Shown here: in pieces, positions 1 through 9,248 of the stretch | Layout of the letters: each line of letters starts with the position of its first letter | How positions within the stretch are numbered: position 1 is the stretch's first letter | Assembly (NCBI RefSeq): GCF_007995155.1 | Contig: NZ_CP042593.1 | Coordinates: 600,001-664,000, forward strand | Direction: 5' to 3' | From: Cytobacillus dafuensis | GTDB lineage: Bacteria > Bacillota > Bacilli > Bacillales > Cytobacillaceae | DNA: 64,000 nt | Notes under the pieces: model-generated | What the model was told of the DNA's origin: nothing | Seen by the model: the letters and a program-made list of their open reading frames with translations, nothing else | The model's database searches: none | Program-made: the position numbers and the translations under genes

Positions 1-470
1 CTGCCTTCAAGCTTCATGCCGATTTTTTCGGCAGCGCGCATCATTCTTTTATTGCCGGACCAAGTTGTGATTCCAACTCGTACAAGCGGCATTGACGAAA
101 ACAGATAGTCAACCCAAAGAGTAAGGGCTTCTGTTCCATACCCACCATTCCAATATTCGGGATCATAGATGGCAATCCCAGCCTCAAGCCAATTCGACTC
201 TTTATGCTCCCAGTAATAACTGACGCTACCTATTAACTTGCCATCCGCTTCTATTGCCATTCTTGGAATGGCACCATCTGTTGGTTTAGGAATGAATGTC
301 TTTTTAAAGTTTTCAAACTCTTTGAAAACAAGAGGAAAATACGGTGCATCCCATTTCTTCCACTCTGGATTTTCAGTCCCATAAATATACGTCCAAAAAG
401 TCTTTAGATCCGCCTCCTCAATCGGACGGATTATTACTTTCTGCCCTATTAACGAAAGCAATTTAGTCAT
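1..470 (-). CDS. GNAT N-acetyltransferase, RimJ/RimL type (3' end beyond the window)
   Basis: The gene runs off the left edge, so only about 156 N-terminal residues are visible. Translation from ATG at 470 begins MTKLLSLIGQKVIIRPIEEA, then has the GNAT core: IGSVSYYW, GIAIYDPEYWNGGYGTEAL (acetyl-CoA binding loop region) and VGITTWSGNKRMMRAAEKIG, the usual C-terminal N-x-x-A-x-x-x-x-E-K-x-G motif. A GGGGTGA ribosome site lies just upstream. The family acetylates ribosomal proteins, other proteins or small molecules; the substrate cannot be told. It is divergent from the VOC gene that follows. Confidence 0.85.
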   Translation of the reverse strand, partial: MTKLLSLIGQKVIIRPIEEADLKTFWTYIYGTENPEWKKWDAPYFPLVFKEFENFKKTFIPKPTDGAIPRMAIEADGKLIGSVSYYWEHKESNWLEAGIAIYDPEYWNGGYGTEALTLWVDYLFSSMPLVRVGITTWSGNKRMMRAAEKIGMKLEG

Positions 471-650
471 TCGTTCACCCCGATTCATTATAGTTAACTT
501 TATTGTATCAGATTTATTTTAATAATTAGGAAAATTTAGGGTGAATAATCTGAATTTAGTATCGATTCTTCCAATTGCTAAAAGGGAATTACTTTATTCA
601 TAGAGAATTTTAAGTAAAGTACGATAAATCATAAAAAAGCAGGTGGAAGT

Positions 651-1034
651 ATGATTTTGAAAATGGGGTACATCATTTTGTATGTTGAAAATCTTGAAAA
701 GACAAAGCATTTTTATGGTGAACTATTAGGCTTAGAGCTTAAGAATGAATTTGGTACATACATCGAATATAACACGGGAACTACGATTCTTTCTTTTAAC
801 ACGAGGGAAGATGTCCGTGAGCTTACAGGTCTTCCGATTCCAGATGGTGTAAGAAAGGAACAGACCTTCGAAATTGGATTTGTCACGGAGGAAGTAGAGG
901 TAGTTGTTGATAAGCTTCGTGAAGCAGGAGTTAAAGTACTATTAGAACCTGTTGAAAAACCGTGGGGACAAAAGGTTGCCTATGTGGAAGATCCAGATGG
1001 ACATTATATTGAGATATGTTCACCGATAGAGTAA
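651..1034 (+). CDS. VOC superfamily (glyoxalase/bleomycin-resistance fold) protein
   Basis: A 127-aa single-domain protein of two paired beta-alpha-beta-beta-beta modules. It opens [20 protein letters not shown], typical of the first VOC module, and closes [19 protein letters not shown], where the Glu of YIEI is the usual metal ligand position. Family members include lyases, dioxygenases and antibiotic-binding proteins; this sequence does not decide among them. The RBS GGTGGAAGT precedes ATG 651. The Nudix gene follows within 20 bp, so the two are probably cotranscribed. Confidence 0.85.
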   Translation: MILKMGYIILYVENLEKTKHFYGELLGLELKNEFGTYIEYNTGTTILSFNTREDVRELTGLPIPDGVRKEQTFEIGFVTEEVEVVVDKLREAGVKVLLEPVEKPWGQKVAYVEDPDGHYIEICSPIE

Positions 1035-1053
1035 AAGAGTGAGGAGAAATTAT

Positions 1054-1533
1054 ATGGATGCCGTGTTTCAAACGGAACGAGCCGTATTTAATTTTCGAGT
1101 TGCTGGTATTTGGATAGTGGATCATCATGTTCTCTTGCATAGGAATGTAGATGATGTCTACTGGGCGCTTCCAGGAGGCAGAGTTGTAATTGGTGAAGAC
1201 ACACAAACAAGTATTGTAAGAGAATTTGCAGAAGAGCTTGGCGCACAGGTAACAGTTGACAGACTGCTGTGGACCAATGAAAATTTCTTTACATACAAAG
1301 GAAAAGAGTTTCACGAGCTAGCCTTCTACTATAAGATTTCTTCAGAAGAGACGGCTAGATTCTTTAAAACGGAGTCATTCTATGGGCTTGAAGGGGATAG
1401 ATGGATCTATCAGTGGATGCCTATTGATGAAATCAACAAAATCGTCTTATTTCCTGAGTTTTTAAAGGAAGGAATAAAGGAAATACCAGATTATACGCAG
1501 CATATTGTTGATAGAGCAAAGAGTAGTATTTAA
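1054..1533 (+). CDS. Nudix hydrolase
   Basis: A 159-aa Nudix-fold protein. The box starts with GGRVVIGEDTQTSIVREFAEELG, which fits G-x5-E-x7-R-E-x2-E-E-x-G, the magnesium-binding helix that cleaves a nucleoside diphosphate linked to another moiety X. I chose ATG 1054 because GAGGAG sits seven bases upstream; an in-frame GTG at 1039 overlaps that ribosome site and is less likely. The substrate is unknown. It lies 19 bp downstream of the VOC gene and may share its transcript. Confidence 0.88.
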   Translation: MDAVFQTERAVFNFRVAGIWIVDHHVLLHRNVDDVYWALPGGRVVIGEDTQTSIVREFAEELGAQVTVDRLLWTNENFFTYKGKEFHELAFYYKISSEETARFFKTESFYGLEGDRWIYQWMPIDEINKIVLFPEFLKEGIKEIPDYTQHIVDRAKSSI

Positions 1534-1561
1534 CTCAACTTTCGCAGCATGAAATAGGTAG

Positions 1562-1690
1562 GAAAGTTTTGAAATAACGTCATTGGGAGATGCAGCGCGA
1601 CTAGAAAATCCCAGAGGTACTGTTACTGAGATGAATCCTAATCATATAAAAAAAGGGTTAATTTGTCGGAGACATCTTGTTCATTATTAA
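1562..1690 (+). pseudogene. Possible C-terminal gene remnant
   Basis: An open frame without a start codon translates to a protein-like stretch containing SLGDAARLENPRGTVTEMNP and ending in HLVHY before TAA. It looks like the tail of a deleted gene, but I do not recognise the family and 43 codons is too short to be sure. Confidence 0.25.
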
Positions 1691-1738
1691 GGTTTTATTT
1701 CATAGAATGAAGTAAAAATTTTGAACTGGAGGTTATGG

Positions 1739-2203
1739 ATGATTACATCAAACCTTAACTCACTGCAACTTTTGGAAGGTTGGTTTGAAAACGATTCAAC
1801 TACAAGGCAAAGGGCAGCATTTCCGCTTTATAAAAGCACAGGAACAAAGAATCTTTCCGTTGTTTACTTTGAGATAGAACCTGGGAATAGTCTTGGTACT
1901 CATACAGATAGTGCTGAAGAAATAATTCTCGTTTTAGAAGGAAAGGCGGAAGCGACTGTCGATAATGAAAAAGGACAATTAACAAAGGGTGAAATGGTTC
2001 TTATTCCTAACATGGTTCCCCACAATATTCGAAACATTGGTTCAGACATTTTAAAGGTAATCGGCTTTTTTTCAAGTCCATACGTGGAATCTACATTTGT
2101 TGAGCCACTTATGCCCATTAACCAGAAAACTGTTGGAACTCCCCCAATTGAAAGTGATAACCCAATGACATGGAATGAAATCTTCAGTAAAATAATGGGT
2201 TAA
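1739..2203 (+). CDS. Cupin-domain protein
   Basis: A 154-aa single-cupin protein. Motif 1 is G-T-H-T-D-S-A-E-E-I-I-L-V-L-E-G (metal ligands His and Glu) and motif 2 is G-E-M-V-L-I-P-N-M-V-P-H-N (ligand His). The domain covers roughly residues 40-120. Cupins of this size are often small-molecule binding or mononuclear metal enzymes; the function is unassigned. ATG 1739 has GGAGGT five bases upstream, and a TTG at 1721 in the same frame is less well placed. A palindromic repeat begins about 60 bp downstream. Confidence 0.82.
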   Translation: MITSNLNSLQLLEGWFENDSTTRQRAAFPLYKSTGTKNLSVVYFEIEPGNSLGTHTDSAEEIILVLEGKAEATVDNEKGQLTKGEMVLIPNMVPHNIRNIGSDILKVIGFFSSPYVESTFVEPLMPINQKTVGTPPIESDNPMTWNEIFSKIMG

Positions 2204-2263
2204 ATAATATGCACATTTGAACGACGATGTTAAACGGAAAAATAAGAAAACGATGTCCCATAA

Positions 2264-2346
2264 GGTGTCTGGCATCCACTTAATACACAGTATCTAGAAT
2301 CGTGCTTGCTTCATGATTCTAGAAATTGTTCGTGGTGCCAGACGCC
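2264..2346. repeat. Nested palindrome with GGTGTCTGGCATCC arms
   Basis: Outer arms GGTGTCTGGCATCCA (2264-2278) and TGGTGCCAGACGCC (2333-2346) pair, and an inner arm TCTAGAATC (2293-2301) pairs with GATTCTAGA (2315-2323). It is an extragenic REP-like element with a TGCCTGGCA-type core, the same core as the palindrome at 51755-51779. It could fold as a terminator for the cupin gene, but no T-tract is obvious. Confidence 0.6.
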
Positions 2347-2588
2347 TTTTCTTTCGTCACCTTTCCTCTAGGGAGCCTCTTTGTTAGATTGAGCATTAAT
2401 GGGAACTGCAGCTAAAAAGAAGGTTTCATCTGACTTGTCTCCTACATACATATAAAGAAGTGGGCGAATGAATGAAAATCTTTTATATGAAAAAAATTCC
2501 TCAATAAATCACACCTTAATCACTCCCTTTCTTCATTCACTAAGTGGTAAAATAGGAAGGTGATTGAGAATGGAGGTTCATATTATTT

Positions 2589-3671
2589 ATGAAAACAAAG
2601 ATTGGACTATTATATGGCGGGAAATCCGCTGAACATGAAGTATCTATGCAAACAGCAATGGCTGTTCTAAAGGCATTAGATTTAGAAAAATTTGAGATAC
2701 ACCCTCTTTATATATCTAAGGATGGACAATGGAATAAAGGACCACAACTAACAGGACCAGTTACGAGCGTAAAAGAACTGGAATTCTCTAACAAAGAAGC
2801 ATTGCCACCGACTGCTTTAGCACCAGCTATGTTTCAAACAGCTAAAGAAGAAAAAAGCTCTTTTGACGTTATTTTCCCACTATTGCACGGACCAAATGGA
2901 GAAGATGGTACTGTGCAAGGATTACTTGAGCTTCTAAATCTTCCTTATGTAGGAAACGGTGTTCTTTCTTCTTCCGCAGGGATGGATAAAGTGATCATGA
3001 AAAATATTTTTGCTCAAGCTGGCTTGCCGCAAGTAAAGTATGTTTGGTTTATTCGCAGTGAATGGGAAAAAGATAAAGAAGAAGCCTATCAAAAGGTAGA
3101 AAGTGAACTTGGGTATCCTTGCTTTGTCAAACCAGCAAACCTTGGCTCTAGTGTCGGCATTAGCAAATGTACGAATCGGGCTGAACTTGAAACAGCGTTT
3201 GCAGAAGCATTCAAATTCGACCGTAAAATTATTATTGAAGAGGGCGTCGTAGCAAGAGAAATTGAAGCAGGCGTTCTGGGAAATGATCATCCTGAATGCT
3301 CAGTGGCTGGAGAAATTGTACCGAAAAAGGATTTTTACGATTATAAGGCAAAATATCAAGATGGAGAAACCGCATTAATTATCCCAGCGGAAATAACTGA
3401 GTCTGAATACAGTGAACTAAAGGAAATGGCGATTCGTGCATTTAAAGCTCTTGATTGTTCAGGACTTGTTAGAGCGGACTTCTTTTTAACCCGTGAAGGA
3501 AAATGGTATATTAATGAAGTAAATACAATGCCAGGTTTTACACCATTTAGCATGTTCCCGCTGCTTTGGAAACACACTGGGGTTGAATACCCTCAGCTAA
3601 TCGAACGCCTTGTGAATTTGGCTATTGAAAGACATACAGAAAAGCAAAATATTAAATACACAATGGAATAA
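2589..3671 (+). CDS. ddl: D-alanine--D-alanine ligase
   Basis: A 360-aa ATP-grasp enzyme that joins two D-alanines for the peptidoglycan stem. It opens [20 protein letters not shown], with the Ddl glycine-rich loop and the catalytic Glu in AEHEVS. It carries [14 protein letters not shown], the ATP-grasp lysine region [16 protein letters not shown] and the metal motif [12 protein letters not shown]. The omega loop reads [11 protein letters not shown]; Tyr there is the D-Ala-D-Ala type, whereas the vancomycin-resistant D-Ala-D-Lac ligases carry Phe. Length and motifs are complete. GGAGGT lies at 2572-2577. murF follows 60 bp on, the standard pairing in Bacillus. Confidence 0.96.
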   Translation: MKTKIGLLYGGKSAEHEVSMQTAMAVLKALDLEKFEIHPLYISKDGQWNKGPQLTGPVTSVKELEFSNKEALPPTALAPAMFQTAKEEKSSFDVIFPLLHGPNGEDGTVQGLLELLNLPYVGNGVLSSSAGMDKVIMKNIFAQAGLPQVKYVWFIRSEWEKDKEEAYQKVESELGYPCFVKPANLGSSVGISKCTNRAELETAFAEAFKFDRKIIIEEGVVAREIEAGVLGNDHPECSVAGEIVPKKDFYDYKAKYQDGETALIIPAEITESEYSELKEMAIRAFKALDCSGLVRADFFLTREGKWYINEVNTMPGFTPFSMFPLLWKHTGVEYPQLIERLVNLAIERHTEKQNIKYTME

Positions 3672-3731
3672 GTTGGGGACACGGCGATTTTGCCGTGTTT
3701 CTTGGCTATTAGGTCTAAGAGGAGACAGTCG

Positions 3732-5105
3732 ATGATAACAAGAACGCTTAAAGAGATATCTAAATGGATAAAGATTGAAAATGAAATATCCGTTTTTAAT
3801 GATGCAGTTATTAGTGGTGTATGCATTGACTCAAGAAAGATTAATTCTGGGAATTTATTCGTCCCATTTAAAGGTGAGAATTCTGATGGTCACCGATTTG
3901 TTGAGGATGCAATAAAAAAAGGTGCTTCTGCAGCCCTTTGGCAAAAGGATGTTCCAAATCCGCCTTTGCATCTCCCTATTTTAGTTGTAGAGAATACACT
4001 AATCGCTTTACAAGAGCTAGCAAGAAATTATCGTGATGCGCTAAATGTACGAGTTGTCGGAGTGACAGGCAGCAATGGCAAAACGACAACAAAAGACATG
4101 ACGGCTAATCTACTGTCTGTTAAATATAAGGTTCAAAAAACAGACGGAAACTTTAATAATGAAATAGGTCTTCCATTAACGATCTTGGGCTTAGAAGAGG
4201 ATACGGAAATCGCTGTCCTTGAGATGGGAATGAGCAGTAAGGGTGAAATTGACTTTCTAACTCGTCTGGCACGCCCAGAGGCAGCCATCATAACAAATAT
4301 TGGCGAATCCCATCTGCTCGATTTAGGGTCAAGAGAGGGAATTGCCGAGGCTAAATTAGAAATTATGAACGGACTTCAAGAAAATGGTTTACTTACTTAT
4401 TATGGGGATGAACCGCTTCTAAATGAACCGCTAACAAATTATGCTGGAAGTTCGAACATTCGAACATTTGGCAGAAGTGAGAAAAGCGATATTTTCCCTG
4501 TGGAAATTGAACAGAATGATACAGGAAGTATCTTTAAAGTAAATACTTCCAATGTGGAGTTCAAGCTTCCAGTCTTAGGAACACATAATGTATTAAATGC
4601 ATTAGCAGCGATGACAGTAGCCGGCTATTTTGGTGTCCTATTTGAAAAGATGAATGAAGGATTCGCAGAACTTAAGCTAACGAATATGAGGACAGAACTT
4701 CTGCAGGGGAAAAAAGGCGAAAAGATTATTAACGATGCCTACAATGCAAGCCCAACCTCAATGCTTGCAGCGATAGAGCTTATTTCTCAACTCCCGGGAT
4801 ATAAAAAGAAAATTCTTGTCCTTGGTGACATGCTAGAATTAGGTCCCCAAGAAAAGGAATTTCACATCAAAATGGGTGAATCGATTGATTCCGATAAAAT
4901 TGACTATGTCTTTACATTTGGAAAGCTAGGGGAATGCATAGCAGAAGGAGCTAAAACGAAATTAGCAGACGATCGAGTATTCGCCTTTACTGAAAAGCTG
5001 CCGCTTATTGAAAAGCTTGAAAAGCTAGTCAATGAGGAAACGATTGTTTTAGTAAAAGCATCGAGAGGCATGAGGTTGGAAGAAATTGTGAAGGCTCTGC
5101 AATAA
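3732..5105 (+). CDS. murF: UDP-MurNAc-tripeptide--D-alanyl-D-alanine ligase
   Basis: A 457-aa Mur ligase that adds the D-Ala-D-Ala made by the upstream Ddl to UDP-MurNAc-tripeptide in the cytoplasm. It shows the N-terminal substrate domain (SRKINSGNLFVPFKGENSDG), the ATP loop GVTGSNGKTTTKDM, the central motif NFNNEIGLPLT and the C-terminal domain starting NDAYNASPTSM. I place the start at ATG 3732, eight bases after AAGAGGAGA; an upstream in-frame TTG at 3690 has no ribosome site. A strong hairpin terminator follows at 5292. Confidence 0.95.
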   Translation: MITRTLKEISKWIKIENEISVFNDAVISGVCIDSRKINSGNLFVPFKGENSDGHRFVEDAIKKGASAALWQKDVPNPPLHLPILVVENTLIALQELARNYRDALNVRVVGVTGSNGKTTTKDMTANLLSVKYKVQKTDGNFNNEIGLPLTILGLEEDTEIAVLEMGMSSKGEIDFLTRLARPEAAIITNIGESHLLDLGSREGIAEAKLEIMNGLQENGLLTYYGDEPLLNEPLTNYAGSSNIRTFGRSEKSDIFPVEIEQNDTGSIFKVNTSNVEFKLPVLGTHNVLNALAAMTVAGYFGVLFEKMNEGFAELKLTNMRTELLQGKKGEKIINDAYNASPTSMLAAIELISQLPGYKKKILVLGDMLELGPQEKEFHIKMGESIDSDKIDYVFTFGKLGECIAEGAKTKLADDRVFAFTEKLPLIEKLEKLVNEETIVLVKASRGMRLEEIVKALQ

Positions 5106-5291
5106 GATGTAACGAAACAAAGCAGTATTTACATCAAAGCAAAAGTCAGCATTGGATCTGTGCTATTAGAGATTAACGAAAAATTGTAACAGCCTTAGAA
5201 CAGAATCTCTCTTTGAGTCGTAGCCTTTTCCTATCAATGGTCCAATATTGAATGAATTGCAAGTAGTGTTTAAAACTGTATTATATAGAAA

Positions 5292-5330
5292 CAAATCCCT
5301 GTTCCATGTGGAACAGGGGATTTGTTTTAT
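5292..5330. terminator. Bidirectional terminator between murF and the sigma operon
   Basis: A near-perfect 13-bp stem with AAATCCCTGTTCC pairing to GGAACAGGGGATTT around an ATGT loop, with T-rich sequence on the plus strand and A-rich on the other. It lies between convergent genes (murF plus, 86-aa gene minus), so it can serve both. Confidence 0.85.
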
Positions 5331-5357
5331 ACATAAGAAAGTACACTTTCGCTTTTC

Positions 5358-5618
5358 TTATAATCCAACCATAAAGTGAAAAATCATTAAAAGCATTCCC
5401 AAAAGTATTGGTGAGATGGCTAAGACGGTTATACTTCCAGCTTTGCTAATATAGCTCTCAAATGGATTAGCCGTTGGAGAGGCAAGATATCGAATCAAAC
5501 GGTCCATTCTATTCCTGTTTAATGGAATATCGGGTATTTCAAATTGATCGGAATCTAAATGCCATTTTAAAAATAAGTCCATTTTTACCAAGGGATTATT
5601 CTGATTTTCTTTGCTCAT
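5358..5618 (-). CDS. Small single-TM protein, probable anti-sigma partner
   Basis: An 86-aa protein with a soluble N-terminal half (about 1-60) and one hydrophobic segment at the C-terminus (SITVLAISPILLGMLLMIFH). Its start overlaps the end of the sigma factor gene by 23 bp, so translation is probably coupled. Small one-helix proteins coded directly behind an ECF sigma gene are commonly anti-sigma factors; that role is inferred from position only, and no zinc-binding anti-sigma motif is visible. Confidence 0.7.
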   Translation of the reverse strand: MSKENQNNPLVKMDLFLKWHLDSDQFEIPDIPLNRNRMDRLIRYLASPTANPFESYISKAGSITVLAISPILLGMLLMIFHFMVGL

Positions 5619-6150
5619 CCTCTTCCACCTCCAAATACTTTCGTAATGCTTTCAAAGAATGATGCAGTCTTGATTTGACTGTTCCAACTGGGATGCCGAT
5701 AATTTCTGCGATTTCTGCATGTGGCATATCATGATAATAGCTTAAAAGGATCACAGCTCTATGGTTCTCTGGTAATTTCATAATAGCTTCTCGAATGGTG
5801 ATTCTATCCGCACTATTAATAGCCTCTTCACTTGATTGAGGTATTAAAAAGGGAATTAAGCTTCTCCATTTTTTTCTTCTATTGAGCTTCGTAATCATTA
5901 AACTATAAGCAATTTGAAATAAATAAGTCTTCACACTGCCCTTATCAGGATGAAAATTATTTTTGTAGCGATGTAATTTCATAAAAGCATCCTGAACAAG
6001 ATCCGCACTTAATTGTTCATCTCTCGTATAGCGAAATAAAAAAGAGAATAAGGAAGGCTTTAACAAAGTATAAAGCTGACCGAAAGCTTCTTCATCCTCT
6101 TCCTTTACGACTCTCATGAAAATGCTCGTTTCAAACGCTTTATCGGTCAT
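5596..6150 (-). CDS. ECF-type RNA polymerase sigma factor
   Basis: A 184-aa sigma-70 family protein with only regions 2 and 4. Region 2 includes LFRYTRDEQLSADLVQDAF and region 4 the helix-turn-helix HAEIAEIIGIPVGTVKSRLH, followed by the usual basic tail. ECF factors respond to envelope or other extracytoplasmic signals and are held by a membrane partner; here candidate partners overlap it on both sides (6140-6511 and 5358-5618). The target promoters are unknown. The operon is inserted between murF and cshA, which I recall as neighbours in B. subtilis. Confidence 0.92.
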   Translation of the reverse strand: MTDKAFETSIFMRVVKEEDEEAFGQLYTLLKPSLFSFLFRYTRDEQLSADLVQDAFMKLHRYKNNFHPDKGSVKTYLFQIAYSLMITKLNRRKKWRSLIPFLIPQSSEEAINSADRITIREAIMKLPENHRAVILLSYYHDMPHAEIAEIIGIPVGTVKSRLHHSLKALRKYLEVEEDEQRKSE

Positions 6151-6511
6151 TTCGGGATATCTCCTTTATCCCCTTGAGAATTTGTGACAGCCTCATTATG
6201 AAATACAGTGAACTCACTATAACCCATACCTGACCTTGGTTAGTAAAAAATTGAACATATGGATTTTCGATTGTTTCCCCACGAGATATTAAGAAATTTA
6301 GTGCTTGAACACAAATAATCGTGTAAACCGCTAAAGATACTGTTACCGTATCAAATACATTCCAACGAAATATGATTTTCGATTTGTGGAAATTAATTTT
6401 TCTATTTTCGCGAACAATATATTTTCTATCCATTGGAATCACTAATAATAAAATGATGACCATCATGATACCGCCTATAATCATTGAGACGATAAAACCG
6501 ATATTATCCAT
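6140..6511 (-). CDS. Three-helix membrane protein, first gene of the sigma operon
   Basis: A 123-aa protein with hydrophobic segments near residues 5-27, about 52-74 and about 93-108, separated by a basic cytoplasmic-type loop (DRKYIVRENRKINFHKSKI). It overlaps the sigma gene start by 11 bp, so the three minus-strand genes form a tightly coupled operon. I do not recognise a family. A role in sensing or in holding the sigma factor is inferred only from the context. Confidence 0.7.
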   Translation of the reverse strand: MDNIGFIVSMIIGGIMMVIILLLVIPMDRKYIVRENRKINFHKSKIIFRWNVFDTVTVSLAVYTIICVQALNFLISRGETIENPYVQFFTNQGQVWVIVSSLYFIMRLSQILKGIKEISRNDR

Positions 6512-6625
6512 ACTCAGATTCCTCTTTTCTTCTGCTTTTGATACTTATACAAATAGAAGGGGGCAGCAGTTCAATAGAGATTCAATATTTTTTTATCTAG
6601 TAATTCGGTTCATGAGTGAGGAAAT

Positions 6626-6881
6626 CCTTTTATCCCGCATTAACGGGCAGTAAGACCCCCACCTTAAGATTGAGAGAGAACTGCCCGTAAAAGCCCGTAA
6701 AATGAACACAGACTAAAAGCGCCACATCGTGTGGCAACGTCTGCGTGACCCACTTCCTGTGGGCCGCAACTAACCATCAGTGGGGGATGAAAGCCGACTA
6801 TGAACGCCACGTCCTGTGGCAACGTCGGCACTAGCACGTCCTGTGCGTCGAAAAACCCCCACTGATGGAGGTTTCACTTTA
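6626..6881 (+). repeat. Structured repeat family A, copy 1 (both hairpin modules)
   Basis: Starts ccttttatcccgcattaacg and ends gtttcacttta, as in the copy at 16911. Conserved blocks are GGGCAGTAAGACCCCCAC, CTGCCCGTAAA, CCATCAGTGGGGGATGAA and CCCCCACTGATGGA; the last two form a long stem. Inside are two hairpin modules. Module X (about 6700-6766) has loops ATCGT and TTCCT, and module Y (about 6792-6850) has GCCAC-GTCCT-GTGGC and GCAC-GTCCT-GTGC. The first arm has lost its 3' half relative to the other copies. The rest of 6512-7004 holds no gene. Confidence 0.85.
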
Positions 6882-7004
6882 TAGTTCCTTCTGAATATAA
6901 ATTTTCAGTAAAATGAAAAATTGAAGTTGCATTTATTTTCCAACCGTCATATAGTGTGTATATAGATATAAACAGTATAACAGTTGTGTTAGGAGGAAAA
7001 ATTA

Positions 7005-7733
7005 ATGAGTGAATGGAAACAAGCGTGTTGGCTTGCGATGTTTGAAGTGAAATCGAATTTGAAGGGGATCATTACACTAGCTGCGATGGCTGTGGGATTA
7101 TCGATATTTTTTACACTAGTGTTTTCTATTTCCGAAATGGAAGATGTTACGATCGTCTATGATATTTTCTTTGTACTTACATTCTGGGTAGTCGCCGCTT
7201 CGTTTAGACCAAAGGAAATACAATTAAAGAAAATGAACGGTGGCACATGGGCATCCCCATATTTTGTTATGCTGAATCAATTGCCAATCACGAAAAACGT
7301 ACTTGTTATGAGTAGATTTATTGGTTTTTTCATAATTTCAATCCCTTTTAATGTTTTAGTTCTTACATTAATTTATGCCCTCTCTACTGAATTCAGGGAA
7401 GCAATGCCGATTACTACTTACATTGTGTTTTCAATTATTTGGCTTTGTATAGGGTTTACAGTTGGGTCTATGTTCCCAGCAAGTGATGTTGGTGAAAAGA
7501 TGAGTATGCTGAAATTAGTTATTTTCAATATTCTCTTCTACGGTGCACTCTTGGCGATTTACGTAGGAATTTTTTATGTATACGGTCAAGGAGTTGTGGC
7601 TTGGACTATGCATGCGGCAAGAGAATGGCCACAATTATCTATCGCTGTATCGCTTCTTATAGCTATCATTAACTTCCTTTTTGCCAAAGGCTATATCTAT
7701 AAAAAAATTGATAAAATTGACTATTTAGTATAG
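7005..7733 (+). CDS. ABC transporter permease-like membrane protein
   Basis: A 242-aa protein with about six hydrophobic segments (for example ITLAAMAVGLSIFFTLVFSI and FFIISIPFNVLVLTLIYAL) and the topology of ABC-2 type permeases. It is followed by a GntR regulator and an ABC ATPase on the same strand, so the three genes probably build one exporter or envelope-response transporter. The start ATG 7005 is preceded by GGAGG. I know similar regulator-ATPase-permease sets in Bacillus (ytr, yhc operons), but the substrate cannot be told. Confidence 0.8.
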   Translation: MSEWKQACWLAMFEVKSNLKGIITLAAMAVGLSIFFTLVFSISEMEDVTIVYDIFFVLTFWVVAASFRPKEIQLKKMNGGTWASPYFVMLNQLPITKNVLVMSRFIGFFIISIPFNVLVLTLIYALSTEFREAMPITTYIVFSIIWLCIGFTVGSMFPASDVGEKMSMLKLVIFNILFYGALLAIYVGIFYVYGQGVVAWTMHAAREWPQLSIAVSLLIAIINFLFAKGYIYKKIDKIDYLV

Positions 7734-7762
7734 AGGAACCAACAAGGAAGGAGGCGATCAGT

Positions 7763-8182
7763 ATGGAACTCCCTATACGACTTTCAAAGGATTCCAGAGT
7801 ACCAATTTATCACCAAATTGAAGAGCAAATCAAAGCCTTAATTGCAGGGGGACAGCTGACAGCAGGGACACCGCTGCCTTCTATACGGGTTCTTTCGAAA
7901 GAGCTTGAAATAAGCGTTATCACGACAAGACGTGCATACCAGAATCTTGAATACGAAGGATTTATTCGAACGACACAAGGAAAGGGTACTTTTGTTGCAG
8001 AGGTAGAGGCCGCTAAGAAGGAAAGTGTGACCGTTTCGGCTGTCTATCAAGCAATCGAGGAGGCAATCGAGACTGCTTTAAGACATGATTATACGATCGA
8101 ACAGATTGAAGGTGTTTTTCGGGAAGTGATAGATAGAATGAAGCATAAAGGGGAATCAAACCGTGATGGAAAATTGGATTGA
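7763..8182 (+). CDS. GntR-family (YtrA-type) transcriptional regulator
   Basis: A 139-aa DNA-binding protein. The N-terminal winged helix starts VPIYHQIEEQIKALIAGGQL and contains the GntR signature LPSIRVLSKELEISVITTRRAYQNLE. The C-terminal part is only about 60 residues, as in the YtrA subfamily, which lacks a large ligand domain. Such regulators sit in, and repress, ABC transporter operons, often those responding to cell-wall antibiotics. It overlaps the ATPase gene by about 20 bp. Confidence 0.9.
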   Translation: MELPIRLSKDSRVPIYHQIEEQIKALIAGGQLTAGTPLPSIRVLSKELEISVITTRRAYQNLEYEGFIRTTQGKGTFVAEVEAAKKESVTVSAVYQAIEEAIETALRHDYTIEQIEGVFREVIDRMKHKGESNRDGKLD

Positions 8183-9053
8183 AATAAATCGTGTAAGGAA
8201 GAAGATAGATGATTTTCAGCTTGGGCCTATAGATGTATCCTTTGAACCTGGAACCATTACAACTATTGTCGGAAATAATGGTGCAGGAAAAAGCACATTA
8301 TTAAAGCTTCTCATGCATCTAGCTCCAATAAATGAAGGAGAGATCAAGGTATTTGATCAAGCTGTAAATGGTCAGAAGGAAGATTGGAAAAGGAAGATCG
8401 CCTATTTGCCGCAAACGGTTATAGGATGTGATTCTTTTAGTGGAAAGCAGCTTAAAGAGCTTGTGTCCAAGTGGTATCCGACCTGGAATCAATCGATTTT
8501 TGACGAGATCGTGGAGAAGTATAGAATCCCTTTAACCAAAAAATATGGGGAATTATCACAAGGTGTTCAGCAAAAGCTTAATCTAGCTTTAACGCTTGCA
8601 AGAGATACGGATATTCTCATTCTTGATGAACCAACTGCTCATATGGATATCCCTGCGAAGCAGATGCTAATGGATCTTCTCGTTCAATGGATGGACTGTG
8701 GAGAAAAGCTAATGATTATCTCCACTCATCAAATAGAAGATATTAGAAAGCTAGCTGATTATTTAGTTATTGTTCGAGAGGGACAATTAATTGGGAAATT
8801 TGAAAAAGAAGAATTATCTGGGCGATACAAAAGATATTGGATGGAGGAGGCGCTTTCTAACGAAACCATCCCAGGAGAAATTGATCGCAAAAATGGACGG
8901 ATTCTTGTCAGCAATCGATTTGAGGAGACGGAGCAATTTCTTACTAATAAGCACTTAAGTTGGCTGAACGAAGAATCTTTAGAAATCGAGGAAATCATTA
9001 CTTATATGCTGACGGACAGAAATAAAAAAGAGGATAAAATAGAAGGTAAGTAA
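8163..9053 (+). CDS. ABC transporter ATP-binding protein
   Basis: A 296-aa ATPase with Walker A GNNGAGKST, Q-loop YLPQTV, a signature degenerated to ELSQGVQQKLNLAL, Walker B ILILDEPTAHMD and switch His in ISTHQIED. The Q in place of the first G of LSGGQ (LSQGVQQ) is common in ABC-2 exporter ATPases. A C-terminal extension of about 90 residues has no obvious motif. GTG 8163 and ATG 8166 are adjacent; GTG sits nine bases from GGGG. It pairs with the permease at 7005-7733. Confidence 0.9.
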   Translation: MMENWIEINRVRKKIDDFQLGPIDVSFEPGTITTIVGNNGAGKSTLLKLLMHLAPINEGEIKVFDQAVNGQKEDWKRKIAYLPQTVIGCDSFSGKQLKELVSKWYPTWNQSIFDEIVEKYRIPLTKKYGELSQGVQQKLNLALTLARDTDILILDEPTAHMDIPAKQMLMDLLVQWMDCGEKLMIISTHQIEDIRKLADYLVIVREGQLIGKFEKEELSGRYKRYWMEEALSNETIPGEIDRKNGRILVSNRFEETEQFLTNKHLSWLNEESLEIEEIITYMLTDRNKKEDKIEGK

Positions 9054-9248
9054 GCCTATTCTTTCGGTCAATCGAATTGAAAAATAATGGAAATATCCAA
9101 ATCCGAAAGAAATTTTAAAGTGGTTTTTCCATTCATGATGAATAAATTTAAAGCAGACGGCCTAAAATATACCAAGCATTTCACTAACATAGTTGGGTGC
9201 AAAAAGTGTATTATAATATATAATTACACTTTGGGTGGTGATGCTGCA

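Noticed and set aside
9087..9248. Longer start for the esterase
   Set aside because: The extra 54 residues do not fit the family, and a TATAAT and ribosome site lie within them.
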